Of a stretch of DNA of 64,000 nt, positions 42,501-51,504 are shown in pieces. Location: contig BSYQ01000002.1 of NCBI GenBank assembly GCA_030272585.1, forward strand, positions 8,308,001-8,372,000. The letters are read 5' to 3'. Every line of letters starts with the position of its first letter. Within the stretch, counting starts at the first letter, position 1. The DNA is from Bryopsis sp. KO-2023 (Eukaryota > Chlorophyta > Ulvophyceae > Bryopsidales > Bryopsidaceae). The notes beneath the pieces were generated by a model that saw only the letters and a list, made by a program, of their open reading frames with translations, searched no databases and was not told the origin of the DNA. Position numbers and translations under genes: made by a program.

Positions 42501-43728
42501 CAGAAGGAAAACTCTGGTCAGAGTGCAGGAGCATTACTTCTGGCCACGCATTTCAGGCACAGTACAGAAGTATGTCAAGAATTGCATCCCCTGTCAGAGA
42601 AATAAGGCTTCTAATCAGAGGCCTTTGGGTAAGCTACAGCCTCTGCCTATTCCTGATGGCAGGTGGTCCAGTGTTTCAATGGATTTTGTAGGTCCTTTGC
42701 CTAAAACCAAGAAGGGGTCGGATTATTTGCTTGTGGTAGTGGACAGGTTCAGTAAGATGTTGCGTTTGATTCCAACCAAACAAACAGTGACTGCAGCAGG
42801 GGTTGCAGATTTATTCTTTCAGAATGTAGTTCGTTTCTATGGATTACCTCAAGAGATTGTTTCGGATAGAGACAGTCGGTTCACTAGTAATTTTTGGAGA
42901 GCTTTGTGGAAAAGAGCAAATACTAGATTGGCAATGTCCAGTAGTTATCATCCTGAGACAGACGGGCAGACAGAAAGGGCTAACAGAACTGTGCAGGAGA
43001 TTCTGCGAAGTTATGTTGAGCCTGCAGGTGCAGATTGGGAAGAGCATTTGGCTGCTGCAGAGTTTGCTTACAACTCCAGCATCAATGCCACTACAGGATT
43101 CTCTCCCTTTTTCCTCATGTATGGGCAGAATCCCCGAACTCCTGCAACTGCTGTGGCAACTACAGCCTGCCCTGCGGTGGATGATTGGTGGACTACATGG
43201 CAACAGGCTCTGCTGGCCAGCAGAGACAACATTGCTCAAGCTCAGGATCGACAGCGCCAGGTGGCGGATCAAACCAGGCGGGGAGGGGGCTTTGAGCCAG
43301 GCCAAAAAGTTTTTCTGGCAACTAAGGACTTACCTCTGCCTGATGTTCTCAGCAGGAAATTATCTGCAAAGTTCTGTGGGCCATTTGAGGTGGTGGAAAG
43401 GCTGTCAGAGGTGGCAGTCAGGTTAAGGCTGCCAGGGCATTGGAGAATCCATGATGTGTTCCATGTGTCCAAGCTGAAGCCTGCCTTTATTGATCAGGAG
43501 GGTAGCTTTCCAGCCAGGAGGACACAAACACTGCAGCCTGAACCAGAGTTGGTCGATGGGCAAGAGGAATACCTGGTGGACAGGGTTCTTGCAGAAAGGA
43601 TTGTCAGGGGCAGGAAGCAGTACCTTGTCAGGTGGCAGGGTTATGATCAATCAGAGGACACATGGGAGCCTGCCAGAAACTTGCAAAATGCAATGGAGAA
43701 GTTACGTGAGTTTGAGGCAAGGAACTGA
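39526..43728 (+). CDS. Pol of retroelement A (PR-RT-RNaseH-INT-chromodomain)
   Basis: Open from 39526 to 43728 (about 1400 aa), with no early ATG, so expression as Gag-Pol by a -1 shift is likely; the overlap ATGGAAAACTAA lacks a textbook slippery heptamer. The N-terminal part has a 19-residue unit (SVDELAGTLLEAESPASR) repeated about four times. Protease: ILIDSGATDNFV. RT: KLRMCVDFRALNKLTVKNRY, KIDLCSGYHQVRL, YLDD. RNase H: VTTDASDYAIGAILTQ, VHTDHAPLKYL, NVVADALSRA. Integrase: HESALAGHLG..CIPCQR finger, SMDFVGPLP, VSDRDSRFTS and TDGQTERAN. Chromodomain: KQYLVRWQGYDQSEDTWEP at the end. All key residues are present. Confidence 0.95.
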   Translation: MHGKLKRSRAGESLGRNEKVKEDRRGVWEGRRSHPHKEATRRRVVSVSRNQNPAGGVSCVTTLKGKVGHSENAGEVLSMAESLAGRSVDELAGTLLEAESPASRSVDELAGTLLEAESPASRSVDELAGTLPGAESLASRSVDELVGAAPKAAAVAKILKEVSGNEEAGRSSVTTTPQVPEAGGAGPGGATPDLHGFSVHVSTDSDLRADTAGSFSVREESGLGRPNEVCFQGHSLDEPPLLKLRGVHGGTQGMLKTTGSVAGHFSRILIDSGATDNFVSKDWLFENGIQTEVTEVVTEVQLADGKTSEKVEKELQASVKIGKFVSEEKMYAITLGRYDLVLGMSWLSKHNPVIDWKRKLLVLQTPQGAVKLRMQTGRVEDCSTAELDLMTAAEFAQAARKGRPLYLLHLREADVEHAINGLESTEAVKGSLEETVSEEEEQALQLEKEIRKEFQDLFKEELPQELPPDRGVNHKIELVEGAEPVKKGLYRASFAEREELKKQLAELLKQGFIRPSKSPWGSPVLFVPKKNGKLRMCVDFRALNKLTVKNRYPIPRIEELLDQIQGARCFSKIDLCSGYHQVRLDPADSEKTAFRTRYGLYEYVVLPFGLTNAPATFMNTMNHVLHDFLDVFCIVYLDDILIFSKNWAEHKVHLQKVLQRLREQKLYASATKCDICKLQVEFLGHEVSAAGIQVLQSKVQVIRDWPPLTSVKDLRSFLGLANYYRRFIKDFSARAKPLTALLKKETSWQWTEREAASMQDIKEALMSAPVLLVPDPGLKFEVTTDASDYAIGAILTQDHGQGQQPVAYESRKLQPAELNYATHEKELLAIVHALKVWRHYLDAQEFVVHTDHAPLKYLQTQPQLSKRQARWMETLQSFKFDIKYRPGRDNVVADALSRATHQTAGEQPEINAQARLDLTQGFQEEVKKAYRKDPLCKKLIGTHYRPAHVKWDGQRLWRRVCNTWKWWIPDADGLREKLLHDCHESALAGHLGRRKTLVRVQEHYFWPRISGTVQKYVKNCIPCQRNKASNQRPLGKLQPLPIPDGRWSSVSMDFVGPLPKTKKGSDYLLVVVDRFSKMLRLIPTKQTVTAAGVADLFFQNVVRFYGLPQEIVSDRDSRFTSNFWRALWKRANTRLAMSSSYHPETDGQTERANRTVQEILRSYVEPAGADWEEHLAAAEFAYNSSINATTGFSPFFLMYGQNPRTPATAVATTACPAVDDWWTTWQQALLASRDNIAQAQDRQRQVADQTRRGGGFEPGQKVFLATKDLPLPDVLSRKLSAKFCGPFEVVERLSEVAVRLRLPGHWRIHDVFHVSKLKPAFIDQEGSFPARRTQTLQPEPELVDGQEEYLVDRVLAERIVRGRKQYLVRWQGYDQSEDTWEPARNLQNAMEKLREFEARN

Positions 43729-43915
43729 AGGGACTTGACCAAGCAGAGGGGACAGGTCGATGTCTCTGACAGACTGAGTCGACGCTCGACAGAAACAGCA
43801 ATAAGAGTGCAGTGTACGTGAGCGAGAACCACCCAGCAAGTTACGCGCACAGAGCAAAAGGAGTTATCGTTTGAGAGAAAAGAGTTCGTCGTTTCGTTTC
43901 GTTTTCGTTTACAAC

Positions 43916-44800
43916 ATGGATCAGCAGACAGCAAACCAGACCGCCCTTATCGTCTCAACCCCCGCCAGCAGCAGTGAACCAGCAGAGAGTACTCCTGTGG
44001 TTATCCCTGCGGCAGCGGTGGAGAAAACCGACGTGATGGAAAAAGAGGAAGCCTTGGATACGAAAGAGGGGGTTGATGCGTTTGAGGAGGCGGTGCAGGT
44101 CCTGCGGAAGAGGGCAGTCGACGCTGCTGAGTTGGAAAAGCTGAGGAGCAAGTGCCAGAAAGTGGAGCAAGAAAAGTTGAAGCTGCAAGGGTCCCTGAGT
44201 GATGCGGAGAGAGAGCTGAAAGCGTGGCGAGAGTGGGCAAAGAAGATGCCAAACGCGCGGTTGGATTCCGAAGGCGAGTCTGAGTTGTCCTTTGGCTTCC
44301 TGGACACAGAGCTCCCTGAACCAGAGCCAGCGAAACCTGCAGCAGGTCAGAGTGAGGCGCTGAAGGAAACGGGTCGTGGGTGTTCGCTTTGCTTCAAGAC
44401 GACGCGATCTCTTGGGACACCCGTCCGGGAGCTTCCATGTGGGAAGCACAGGATATGTTGCAGGGACCTTTGTATCCAGAGGCTGTGGTACGCGCCAGAC
44501 GTGACGGTTGAAAGAACGAACCCAGACGGAAGCTTGGAAGTGGTAGGGCGGCTCAGCGAAAACCGGAAGGGGGTCTCAGTGGAGGTGTCGAAGGAGTGCG
44601 GGCTATGTCAGCTGCGGAAGCACACGGTGATGGCGCCGAGAGTCCTGACGTCCCTGCGAATCGCTGTCGTCAATCCACCCCTGCCGACACAACCAGCTTC
44701 CCCGGGACGAGCCAACCGCGACTGCGTGCCGCTTCGAGAGATCCGCTGGAGTGTGCCCGCGCTTGCGCCAAAGAAGGGCGTGAAACGTCCGGCGACCTGA
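43916..44800 (+). CDS. ORF3 of retroelement A: coiled coil plus RING-like zinc domain
   Basis: 294 aa from ATG 43916, 188 nt after the pol stop. Residues about 50-115 form a coiled coil (ELEKLRSKCQKVEQEKLKLQ). The second half has C156-x2-C159-x15-C175-x2-H178-x2-C181, C182/C186, then C228-x2-C231; its core LPCGKHRICC parallels LPCGYHLVC of element B. It ends in a basic tail (KKGVKRPAT). There is no membrane segment or signal peptide, so it is not an envelope protein. A RING-like fold is inferred from ligand spacing. How it is expressed (splicing, reinitiation) is not visible. Confidence 0.75.
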   Translation: MDQQTANQTALIVSTPASSSEPAESTPVVIPAAAVEKTDVMEKEEALDTKEGVDAFEEAVQVLRKRAVDAAELEKLRSKCQKVEQEKLKLQGSLSDAERELKAWREWAKKMPNARLDSEGESELSFGFLDTELPEPEPAKPAAGQSEALKETGRGCSLCFKTTRSLGTPVRELPCGKHRICCRDLCIQRLWYAPDVTVERTNPDGSLEVVGRLSENRKGVSVEVSKECGLCQLRKHTVMAPRVLTSLRIAVVNPPLPTQPASPGRANRDCVPLREIRWSVPALAPKKGVKRPAT

Positions 44801-44984
44801 GACAGGAATCGTCAGGAGGTGTGACCAGGACAGGAATCGTCGGGAGGTGTGACCATGGAAGGTTGAATTGTGAGATGTGAACTACATCTGAGAAAGAGAA
44901 AGATTAAAAAAAAAAAAAGAATTGGACTCTGACTTCTGTTATTATGAACTGATTGCTGGGCTGCAGCACTCCTAAAAGGAATTT

Positions 44985-45212
44985 GGGACTGTCCAGCATC
45001 TGGTGATCAGTGTGTTGGAGGTTGATGAAAACATTTGTGGAATTTGGGACTGTCCAGTATCTGGTGATCAGTGTGTTGGAGGTTGATGAAAATATTTGTG
45101 GAATTTGGGACTGTCCAGCATCTGGTGATCAGTGTGTTGGAGGTTGATGAAATAATTGTGGCAGATAGGGCTGTCCAGTTTCTGGTGATCAGTGTGTTGG
45201 AGGAGGATGAGA
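44985..45212 (+). repeat. 61-bp tandem array in element A
   Basis: Four units start GGGACTGTCCAG or a variant at 44985, 45046, 45107 and 45168; the last is diverged. It lies in the untranslated region before the 3' LTR. Two 24-bp units (GGAATCGTC.GGAGGTGTGAC) also repeat at 44800-44850. No open frame from here to 45800. Confidence 0.85.
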
Positions 45213-45785
45213 ATCTTTTTGGGTGTTTTGTTTGATAATTTTCAGTGACAGAGTTTAACATTGTTGCAGTCACTTTTGCACTTACTTGGGAGTGACTGAA
45301 ATCTGGGAAATGCTTTTATTTTGATTTAAAAACATTAAGACAGAATCTGTGGGGATAAAAGGTTTGGGATGACAGAACAATTTTGATGAAACCTTTTGTT
45401 GAAAAATTTGATGTTTGTCTCAGTTTCCCTTTATTAAGTAGAGGTGCAGAGAAAGAAACTTCAGAAATCAGGAACTGCATGAATTCTGTTGAGTAGAATG
45501 GAAGGTTGTACAAGTTTGTTTAGACTGCAGTCAGTTTCTTCCTTAATCTAGAATTACAAGAAGGGATGTTGGGTTCCTTATTTGGTTGTGCTTTCAGATA
45601 AGAAGTATTACTGACAGGGAAGTTGCAGAAACAGAAACTGGGTACAGAAAGTCCTTCTGAGTAGCAGTTATGATTTTCATTGGCAGAAGTTTGGACTAGG
45701 AGTTCTTCAGTCATATGGGTTTTGGTTAGCACTTACAGTTCCTTGGGTTTTTCCTTTTCTAAGTTGCAGTAGGGGCTACTGCAGT

Positions 45786-45800
45786 TCAGGTGGGGAGGAA
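45786..45800 (+). other. Polypurine tract of retroelement A
   Basis: AGGTGGGGAGGAA directly precedes the 3' LTR. Confidence 0.75.
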
Positions 45801-46167
45801 TGTAGTGAATCGCCTGATTCAGGGCTCAGTAGGTCTGAATCAGGGGAGTTGACTGTAGGCTGGCCAGCTGGCAGTTCAGCAGGGATGGCTGCTGAACTGG
45901 CAGCTCAGTATGTTTTAAGATCTGACCTGACACAGTGAAGGGTCCACAGTGTCAGGTCATTAGTTGTCTGATCAGGGGATCAGGTCTTGTCAGAGGTGCT
46001 GCGTTAGGGTATTTGGGGCAGCACCTCTTGGGGTTTTGTATCTTAGGTTAACTCTGTTTTAACCTAACCTTGAATTGAACTACCTCTTCTCCCGGTTACA
46101 AGCTGTTTCAGGCTTGCAGTCCACAGCCAGCAGCCCACAATAGCGGTCTGCAGGCGGGTTTATTACA
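45801..46167 (+). repeat. 3' LTR of retroelement A
   Basis: 367 bp, with no difference seen from the 5' copy. Confidence 0.95.
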
Positions 46168-46470
46168 CCCCCCCTGCTCCTGATCACATCCCACAAACTG
46201 GTTCTGGACAGCAATCTTCATCTGATCCGGGGTGGTGAGACCATGCCTCTTAGCATGGGTCAACAACGAGGTGCGGCCTCCCTTGCTGTAGACCAACTGA
46301 CTCCTGCATATCCTACAGGTCACTACTTTCCTGTTCCATTCATCCACGAATTGCTCCATTTCTCCTGCACTGTTCTGTACATACATGGAGTCCACCCATG
46401 TGTGGATTCCACTCCGTTTCTGGTTCTGTTCCCGCGTCCGAGCTGATGTTTGGGATGTCAGATCCACTAC
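46168..46470 (-). pseudogene. BED zinc-finger exon of the split hAT transposase
   Basis: Minus-strand frame after a TTGTCTTGTAG acceptor: VDLTSQTSARTREQNQ, then the finger with CRICRSQLVYSKGGRTSLL and THAKRH (C-x2-C..H-x4-H pattern of BED fingers). It runs into the LTR of element A at 46167. With one target-duplication copy removed (6 bp), the frame continues into the transposase body at 27035. BED fingers bind the transposon ends. Confidence 0.8.
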
Positions 46471-46562
46471 AAGACAACCAGCATGAGGCCCAAGGCCATA
46501 TCTTCTGAAGCATATCAAAGCCCACAGGTGACATGTCCCTACCTGCAGGCAGATGCAAGGAA

Positions 46563-47035
46563 CAGACCTGGGCAGGACAGGACCGGCAGCGAAAAACCTG
46601 TCCGGTCCTGTCCAACCTGTCCAAGGACCGGCGGACCTGTCCGGTCCTGTCCGGTCCAGCGGAAAAACGCCGGTCCTTTAAGGACCGGACAGGTCACCAC
46701 CTGTCCAGACAGGCAGCAGACCTTTCTAAGAAAGGCTGAAACCTGTCTAAGAAAGGCTGATTCCTGTCCAGAACCGGTGTTTGGCCCGGTCTGGACAGGT
46801 CTGGACCGGTCTGGACAGGTCACATTCGAACAGAAAAAAAAAGGTAGGCCGGTCTAGACAGGTCCGACCCGGTCTAAGAAAGGTCCACCTTTACTGGACA
46901 GGAAATGACCTTTCTTAGACAGGTTTCAGCCTTTCTTAGACAGGTCTGCTGCCTGTCTAAGAAAGGTCATTTCCTGTCCAAAAAGTGGGTGCCGGTCCTG
47001 TCCGGTCCTGTCCAGCGGATCGGCGCCCAGGTCTG
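46563..47035. mobile_element. Non-autonomous hAT-type element of GGACAGG words
   Basis: 473 bp with exact 11-bp TIRs CAGACCTGGGC and GCCCAGGTCTG and an exact 8-bp duplication GCAAGGAA (46555-46562, 47036-47043). The body is made of CCTGTCC/GGACAGG and GGACCGG words plus a second word CTAAGAAAGG/CCTTTCTTAG. No gene. It sits between two candidate 5' exons of the transposase gene. Confidence 0.9.
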
Positions 47036-47059
47036 GCAAGGAAACACCAACACCCCAAG

Positions 47060-47361
47060 AGTGCCCCACCAAAACAATCACATCTGATGAGTTGACTGCA
47101 CAACAAATTTGCCACACTGACCGGTTTCTGTTCCAGATCGTGTTCCTGCTCCTCCTGTTTCCGTTCCAGTTCCAGATCCTCTTCCCCCTCCGCGTGCAAC
47201 CCCCCTTGGGTTCACAGAATCGGAGCTCCAGCGGTGTGGCGTCGGCTGAACTGCGTTCGGTTCGCCTCGCACTTCATCCCCGGACGGGTCGGCGGGAGGT
47301 AAGATACGGTGCAGCGCTCGCGGTTGCGCTCGCGGTTTCGTCGTTCTCCTGTTGCCTCTCA
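47060..47361 (-). CDS. Candidate first exon of the hAT transposase
   Basis: Minus-strand frame from an ATG at about 47361 (MRGNRRTTKPRAQPRALHR, then ILPPADPSGDEVRGEPN) ending in a GTGTETG repeat. An alternative frame over 47090-47190 reads ELERKQEEQEHDLEQKP and also leads to a GTCAGT site. Its position just inside the right end, in transposase orientation, suggests the 5' exon; the junction to the BED exon is not certain. Confidence 0.35.
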
Positions 47362-47399
47362 TGTTCACGGAAACACGGATAATCCGACGCCACGGGCTT

Positions 47400-47748
47400 T
47401 GATGTGGTGACGATCAGGGGAATCGGTAGTCGGACCAGCGATTTGATCGTGGTCGGGTGATGATGCGTCGCCGATCATGATCGGCGGCGCGCCGATCAGA
47501 TCGGTGCATTTCCGATCATATCGGCCAAGACCGATCCCGATCCCGATCCGATCTGGTTTCCGAGGCAGGATCGGGTGATCGGGCCGACTATGATCGGAAC
47601 GGTCGGACCGATTTCTGTGATCGGTCCGATTTTGATCGGTGATCGGTATGGTCGGACCGATCTTGTCGGTGATCGACTTGATCGGTAACTGCAGAAACCG
47701 ATCTTGATCGGTGATCGGTTTGATCGGTGACCGACAGATCGGGATCGG
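47400..47748. repeat. Right subterminal GATCGG-word array
   Basis: Same word set as 22055-22420, with the shared string ACCGATCCCGATCCCGATCC, ending at the right TIR. Confidence 0.75.
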
Positions 47749-47768
47749 ATCCCTAGTATGGTCCTGAT

Positions 47769-47945
47769 CTGTGTGTGCGAGGTGATTGTGGCTTTGGGCG
47801 GGGTGGATGGTGTACCTGTGCGGTGGTTGAGCGTGTCTGTGCGGGGTAACGGCCCACAGGTTCTGAGCGAGGCTATTGGTTAATGAATCCTTGTGCGGGG
47901 TTACAATTCTGTCCATGTGCGATCAAAAATACCCCGCATAACACG
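47769..47945. mobile_element. TGCGGGG-word element, right part
   Basis: Continues the element broken at 22042: after the duplicated GTCCTGAT come GTGCGAGGTGATTGTGG, several TGTGCGGGG words and a final ACCCCGCA. The expected inverted end (CCTATAGTG) and its target duplication are not found, so this side is probably truncated. Confidence 0.6.
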
Positions 47946-48019
47946 TGCCCAATGCTCTCTCTTAACCATGTATTTTCATGTTACAAAATCCCCAGCACCT
48001 CTACATCTCCCAAACTTAT

Positions 48020-49680
48020 TATCAACAAGACAACATAGTCCAAAGTGTCCCATTCAAACCCACACGAACCCGAATGCACTCCCTTAAAACTGGAACCCAA
48101 GAATGAAAAAACCGAAAATCTGGATGACTATCGGTGCTGGCTGATGATGAGCAAGCATGGGGGCCACCATGTTCTTTCCAACGTTGCCCCCTATTCATAG
48201 ATTGGGGGTTGTTCGCTCCGCTTTGGGGGGTGTGGGTCCTCCTCGTCGTTTTGGCACGAGTTGGGTCGAAGCTCTGAAGGGCCTCCTGGACCTGAATCAA
48301 ACCACAAGAGAAAAATGGAACGGCTGCAACCCGTGGTGTAGAATGTGATGGGGACCCGACACTAAAAGCTGTTGTACATTGATAACAATGCTGAGGCCAT
48401 TGCAAAAGAAACATGCCGGGGAAAAAAAAAAAAAAACAGTCCAGATCCTCACCATCTCGTGAGCTTTGCACACAGGCTCTATGTTGCCATGGATGATCAC
48501 GTCTTGGAATTCATCCCCATCCTGTTGGGCTAACAACAGCAGCCACACACAAACAGAACTCAGCACTTGGAGTAAACTGACAGAAGTTATTCTTGGTACC
48601 TCCATCAAATACTCATGTGTTTGCTTCTCTTTTTTTTTCTTGATGTCGTTTTGCATTCCCACCCACCCCAATGACCTTCACATTAAAGAAATTGGTCCCT
48701 GCTGTCACCGACCCAGTTCTGGATGCGATCTCTCCAGAAAGCAATGTGGGCCAGACGTGAAATCCAGAAATGGCCTATACACCATGAACTGCACCTGAAA
48801 GCCCCCAACAGATACATTCAATTCTTGTGTCGACCTGGAACTGCCCCTCCAGATATTCACTGACCGGCCCATTCGAACCGATTGATTAAACCTCAGTGCA
48901 CAACTCACCGCCACGAACGGCATGATAAACTGAACAGAACCCGTTTCGCTCCAAACAGATATTCAATCTTCGCATGTCCTAGTTCAATCCATCGCCACCA
49001 TCTGCATCGATTTCTTCATAAATTTCGGTGCCACAGTCACTTCCATCGTCGCTGGAGCTGGATGGCTGGGTGTATCTAGGGACATGCTGCTTGTGTCTGA
49101 CTGCATTCACCCCGAACGGGCGACTAAATGGTGACTGAATCGAGGCCTTCGATAAATCTTTCCAGAAAAGTAAACAAAACAGTTCACGATACAGGATTTC
49201 AGATCCGACCATTATGTACCATTGGGTCCTCAAACCACCATTGTTTCGAAGGTTACTCTTTTGGGGGAAGGGGGAAATTGCCGGGTATCGCGAGTGTGTG
49301 CATGGATACACTGGGGTTTCGTTTTGTTTTCTTTCAAACACCGACGCCTAGAATTGTTTGGTCGAATGATTTGGGATGGAATACCTTCTTGGACCTCCAT
49401 TTCACTAAAAAGACTAAGAAACAAATCTGAGCCCCTGGCATCACTCCCACCTCTTTTCCTCGTTCTTCTTGTTTTATGAAGGAATTTCATAAGACAAATA
49501 TGTTTTCCAGCCTCCATTGAGACAGCTCCAGCAAGTACCTGGGCATCGGCCACAACCCCAGGCGTCAAAACGCTCCAAGATTCCAGGGGGTGTGCAGCCT
49601 TGTTTTGAGAAGGTGCAACCTGTGAAGAACCGGAGTAATCAAAACGGAGTTGCTGAGAACTCATCAGTGACTTCATAAAC
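48020..49680 (-). CDS. Candidate multi-exon gene, unrecognised
   Basis: Several minus-strand pieces read like exons: near 49676-49480 (SWSVLTPGVVADAQVLAGAV), near 49160-48990 (HVPRYTQPSSSSDDGSDCGT), about 48930-48910 (FIMPFVA before a GTGAGT donor), 48800-48705 after a CTTTCAG acceptor (VQFMVYRPFLDFTSGPHCFL, ERSHPEL), 48530-48455 (QQDGDEFQDVIIHGNIEP, VCKAHEM before GTGAGG) and 48300-48030 after GATTCAG (VQEALQSFDPTRAKTTRR). Junction phases agree for some pairs only. I do not recognise the family, and the left part may be decayed. Confidence 0.4.
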
Positions 49681-50199
49681 AGCGAACAGAGTACAGCACA
49701 CTAAATCAGCGGGATCAAACAACCAAAATTACTCTGCTTTCCCCGTTTCCCCCGACCAACGCTCCAGTCACTGCTTGGTCCTGATGTTTCTGTGCAAGTG
49801 CAACATGAAATTGAAGTAGCTGTGGGACGCAGTCTGCCTGTCTTCTACAAAGTATGGGGCAATGTGGGCTTCAACCTGTGTTTGCCAAAAAACACCAGCA
49901 CAGATTTCCTCACTTCAGGAATAGTCACTATCTGTTGCTTGATGCATGATGCTGACCACCACATCCTGCATGTAAAATTGAAACAAGAAAAGTTTTCCTG
50001 AAGTGCTGGTTCTTGATTTGCCACCTCATTTACCTGTGACCCTTGCTGGTAAATGGCTGCACAGATTCCGAAGGGTTAAAAAAAAAAAAAAAAAAAAGGT
50101 ACGTGGAAAAGGTTATGACTGCATGCCCCAGGAATTCACGTTTGAATTGGTGTGTCAGAAACCACCTTTTATTTTTCGTTCTGTGGCTGATTTTTTTCA

Positions 50200-50715
50200 T
50201 TTCTGAGAGATGTCTGTTGATACATTTCAAAAGGTTCACACAATGAAAAAAAATCCAGTGCAGTCCTACCCACTACGGCCGGCCGGCCGGCCTTGCGTTG
50301 GTGAGGGCAGCGTTCCTAGTGGTGCTGCGATAATGGCAGCATCGTCTTCAGGAGGTTCGATTTCATCTGTGATTGCAACGAGCACCACCCAGTCCGGCTC
50401 CGAGCCCTCTTCCTCTTAAGGTTTGGGATCGTCTTCTTCTTCTGAAGGGGATTCTATCAATGGTGGCGATAGCTTGGATGTTCCCTTCGTTGTTGAGGGT
50501 TTATTTTTTCCCTTCCTTGGCTTCCTGGTTCCGGGAGTAACTTGCAGCAAAGCGCGTTCAGATAAGCTGCACAGGTCAGAATTTGAAGCGCAAAGAGCCC
50601 TCTGGGATTCTCCAGCCCCTGAAAACATAACCAAGAAAAGCTGGGGGTTTTCTCTGTGGAGTCACGGGAAGCCATCCATTTCTGAAGTCGATCCTTTGAT
50701 TCGTTGTCCATCCAT
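50200..50715 (-). CDS. Candidate C-terminal exons, unrecognised
   Basis: After a TATGTTTTCAG acceptor (about 50624) the minus strand reads GAGESQRALCASNSDLCSL and a basic/acidic tail (PGTRKPRKGKNKPSTTKG, ESPSEEEDDPKP) to a stop near 50416. An upstream piece reads DRLQKWMASRDSTE. Below the stop another frame (DWVVLVAITDEIEPPEDD) stays open to about 50265, which may mean a frameshift. No family named. Confidence 0.35.
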
Positions 50716-51265
50716 CAATCCAGCGAACTGATTTTACCTTTGCAAGAATCTATTTGGACAGCAAATCAACATGATTGGAGAAAGCAAGAATTCGATGGAT
50801 CAGCATCCTGTTGTGGTTTTTTTTTCCACTTTTTCAAGAAAGTGTACAATGCACAGGTGCGAACGCCGAACACAGACTTGTCTTATTTTCCTTTCCCTTT
50901 TTCTTTTTCTTTTTTTTTTTTGGGGGGGGGGAGGGGTGTGACAAGCTAAGAGCTAGGATTTCCAACCTTCAACAAGCAGGGGCAGGATCAACAAGATTGC
51001 AAGCAGGTGGCACGGAAATGCGTTCTAGGCTGGCTCAGAAATTCAAGTAAAATTCAATATCTTGAAGCCTCCTTTTTGTCCAATTTTTGCTAAAGTTAAA
51101 AACACAACAAAAACAACTGGGGCGTAGTTCTCCAGAAAAGTAAAGTGCCGATATGAAATACACGCAGGACACAGCACTTGAAAAAAAACAAACCTTGGGC
51201 TCCCCTTGAACTGGTGGGAAAACCCAGGGGAGCTGCGTTGCGCGACGCGCGTCGCTCGTGTGAGA

Positions 51266-51500
51266 ATCTCGCGGCGCTGCTCGAAGCAGGGCCCGAGGCC
51301 GTGCTTGGAGATGCGTCGAAAGCGTGGCTCACTGGAGGATTGCCGAGTACGCAGGCGTCGTCCATGACCCTCGCGAGGGACTCGATCGAGTGCTGCCTCC
51401 CCTGGCCATTTTCGTTCGACCCCAGCACACAACAGAGATCTGCGAACTGACATTCGAAACAAGTGTGACAGATCACACCATCCACCGCATTTCGCGATTC
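51266..51500 (+). CDS. Candidate exon cut by a TGCGGGG element
   Basis: GC-rich, with an open frame reading IAEYAGVVHDPREGLDRVLP, then ELTFETSVTDHTIHRISRFG, running into the element at 51505. The opposite strand and a second plus frame are also open here because of base composition, so the frame choice rests on amino-acid appearance only. Confidence 0.3.
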
Positions 51501-51504
51501 GGTG

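Larger units (their letters stand above)
27036..46167 (+). mobile_element. Ty3/Gypsy chromodomain retrotransposon A
   Basis: Bounded by two 367-bp LTRs (27036-27402, 45801-46167) starting TG and ending CA, inserted in a C run of the hAT transposase gene, so the target duplication (5-6 C) is ambiguous in length. Order: LTR, primer site, leader with two small ORFs, gag, pol (PR-RT-RH-INT-chromodomain), an extra coiled-coil/RING-like ORF, a 61-bp tandem array, polypurine tract, LTR. Retroelement B is inserted in the leader. Without B and its duplication the element is about 9.0 kb. Confidence 0.95.
22043..47760 (-). mobile_element. hAT transposon with nested insertions (25.7 kb; about 6.1 kb without them)
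   Basis: Ends are CATACTAGGGAT at 22043-22054 and its exact reverse complement at 47749-47760, flanked by the 8-bp duplication GTCCTGAT (22035-22042 and 47761-47768). Inside each end is a dense array of GATCGG/CCGATC words. The element carries a plus-strand accessory gene (22698-24345) and a minus-strand hAT transposase (body 25129-27035, BED-finger exon near 46168-46470). Two later insertions lie within it: Ty3/Gypsy element A (27036-46167) and a 473-bp TIR element (46563-47035). Removing these and their duplications leaves about 6.1 kb, a normal size for an autonomous hAT element. Transposase hallmarks, 8-bp duplication and TIRs agree, so the family call is firm. Confidence 0.9.

Noticed and set aside
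43916-44800. ORF3 of element A as an envelope protein
   Set aside because: No signal peptide, membrane helix or glycosylation-rich ectodomain; it has a coiled coil and Cys/His cluster instead.
47900-47960. Right terminus of the TGCGGGG element
   Set aside because: CCCCGCATAACACGTG does not match the expected inverted end, and no GCTAGTTT duplication follows.
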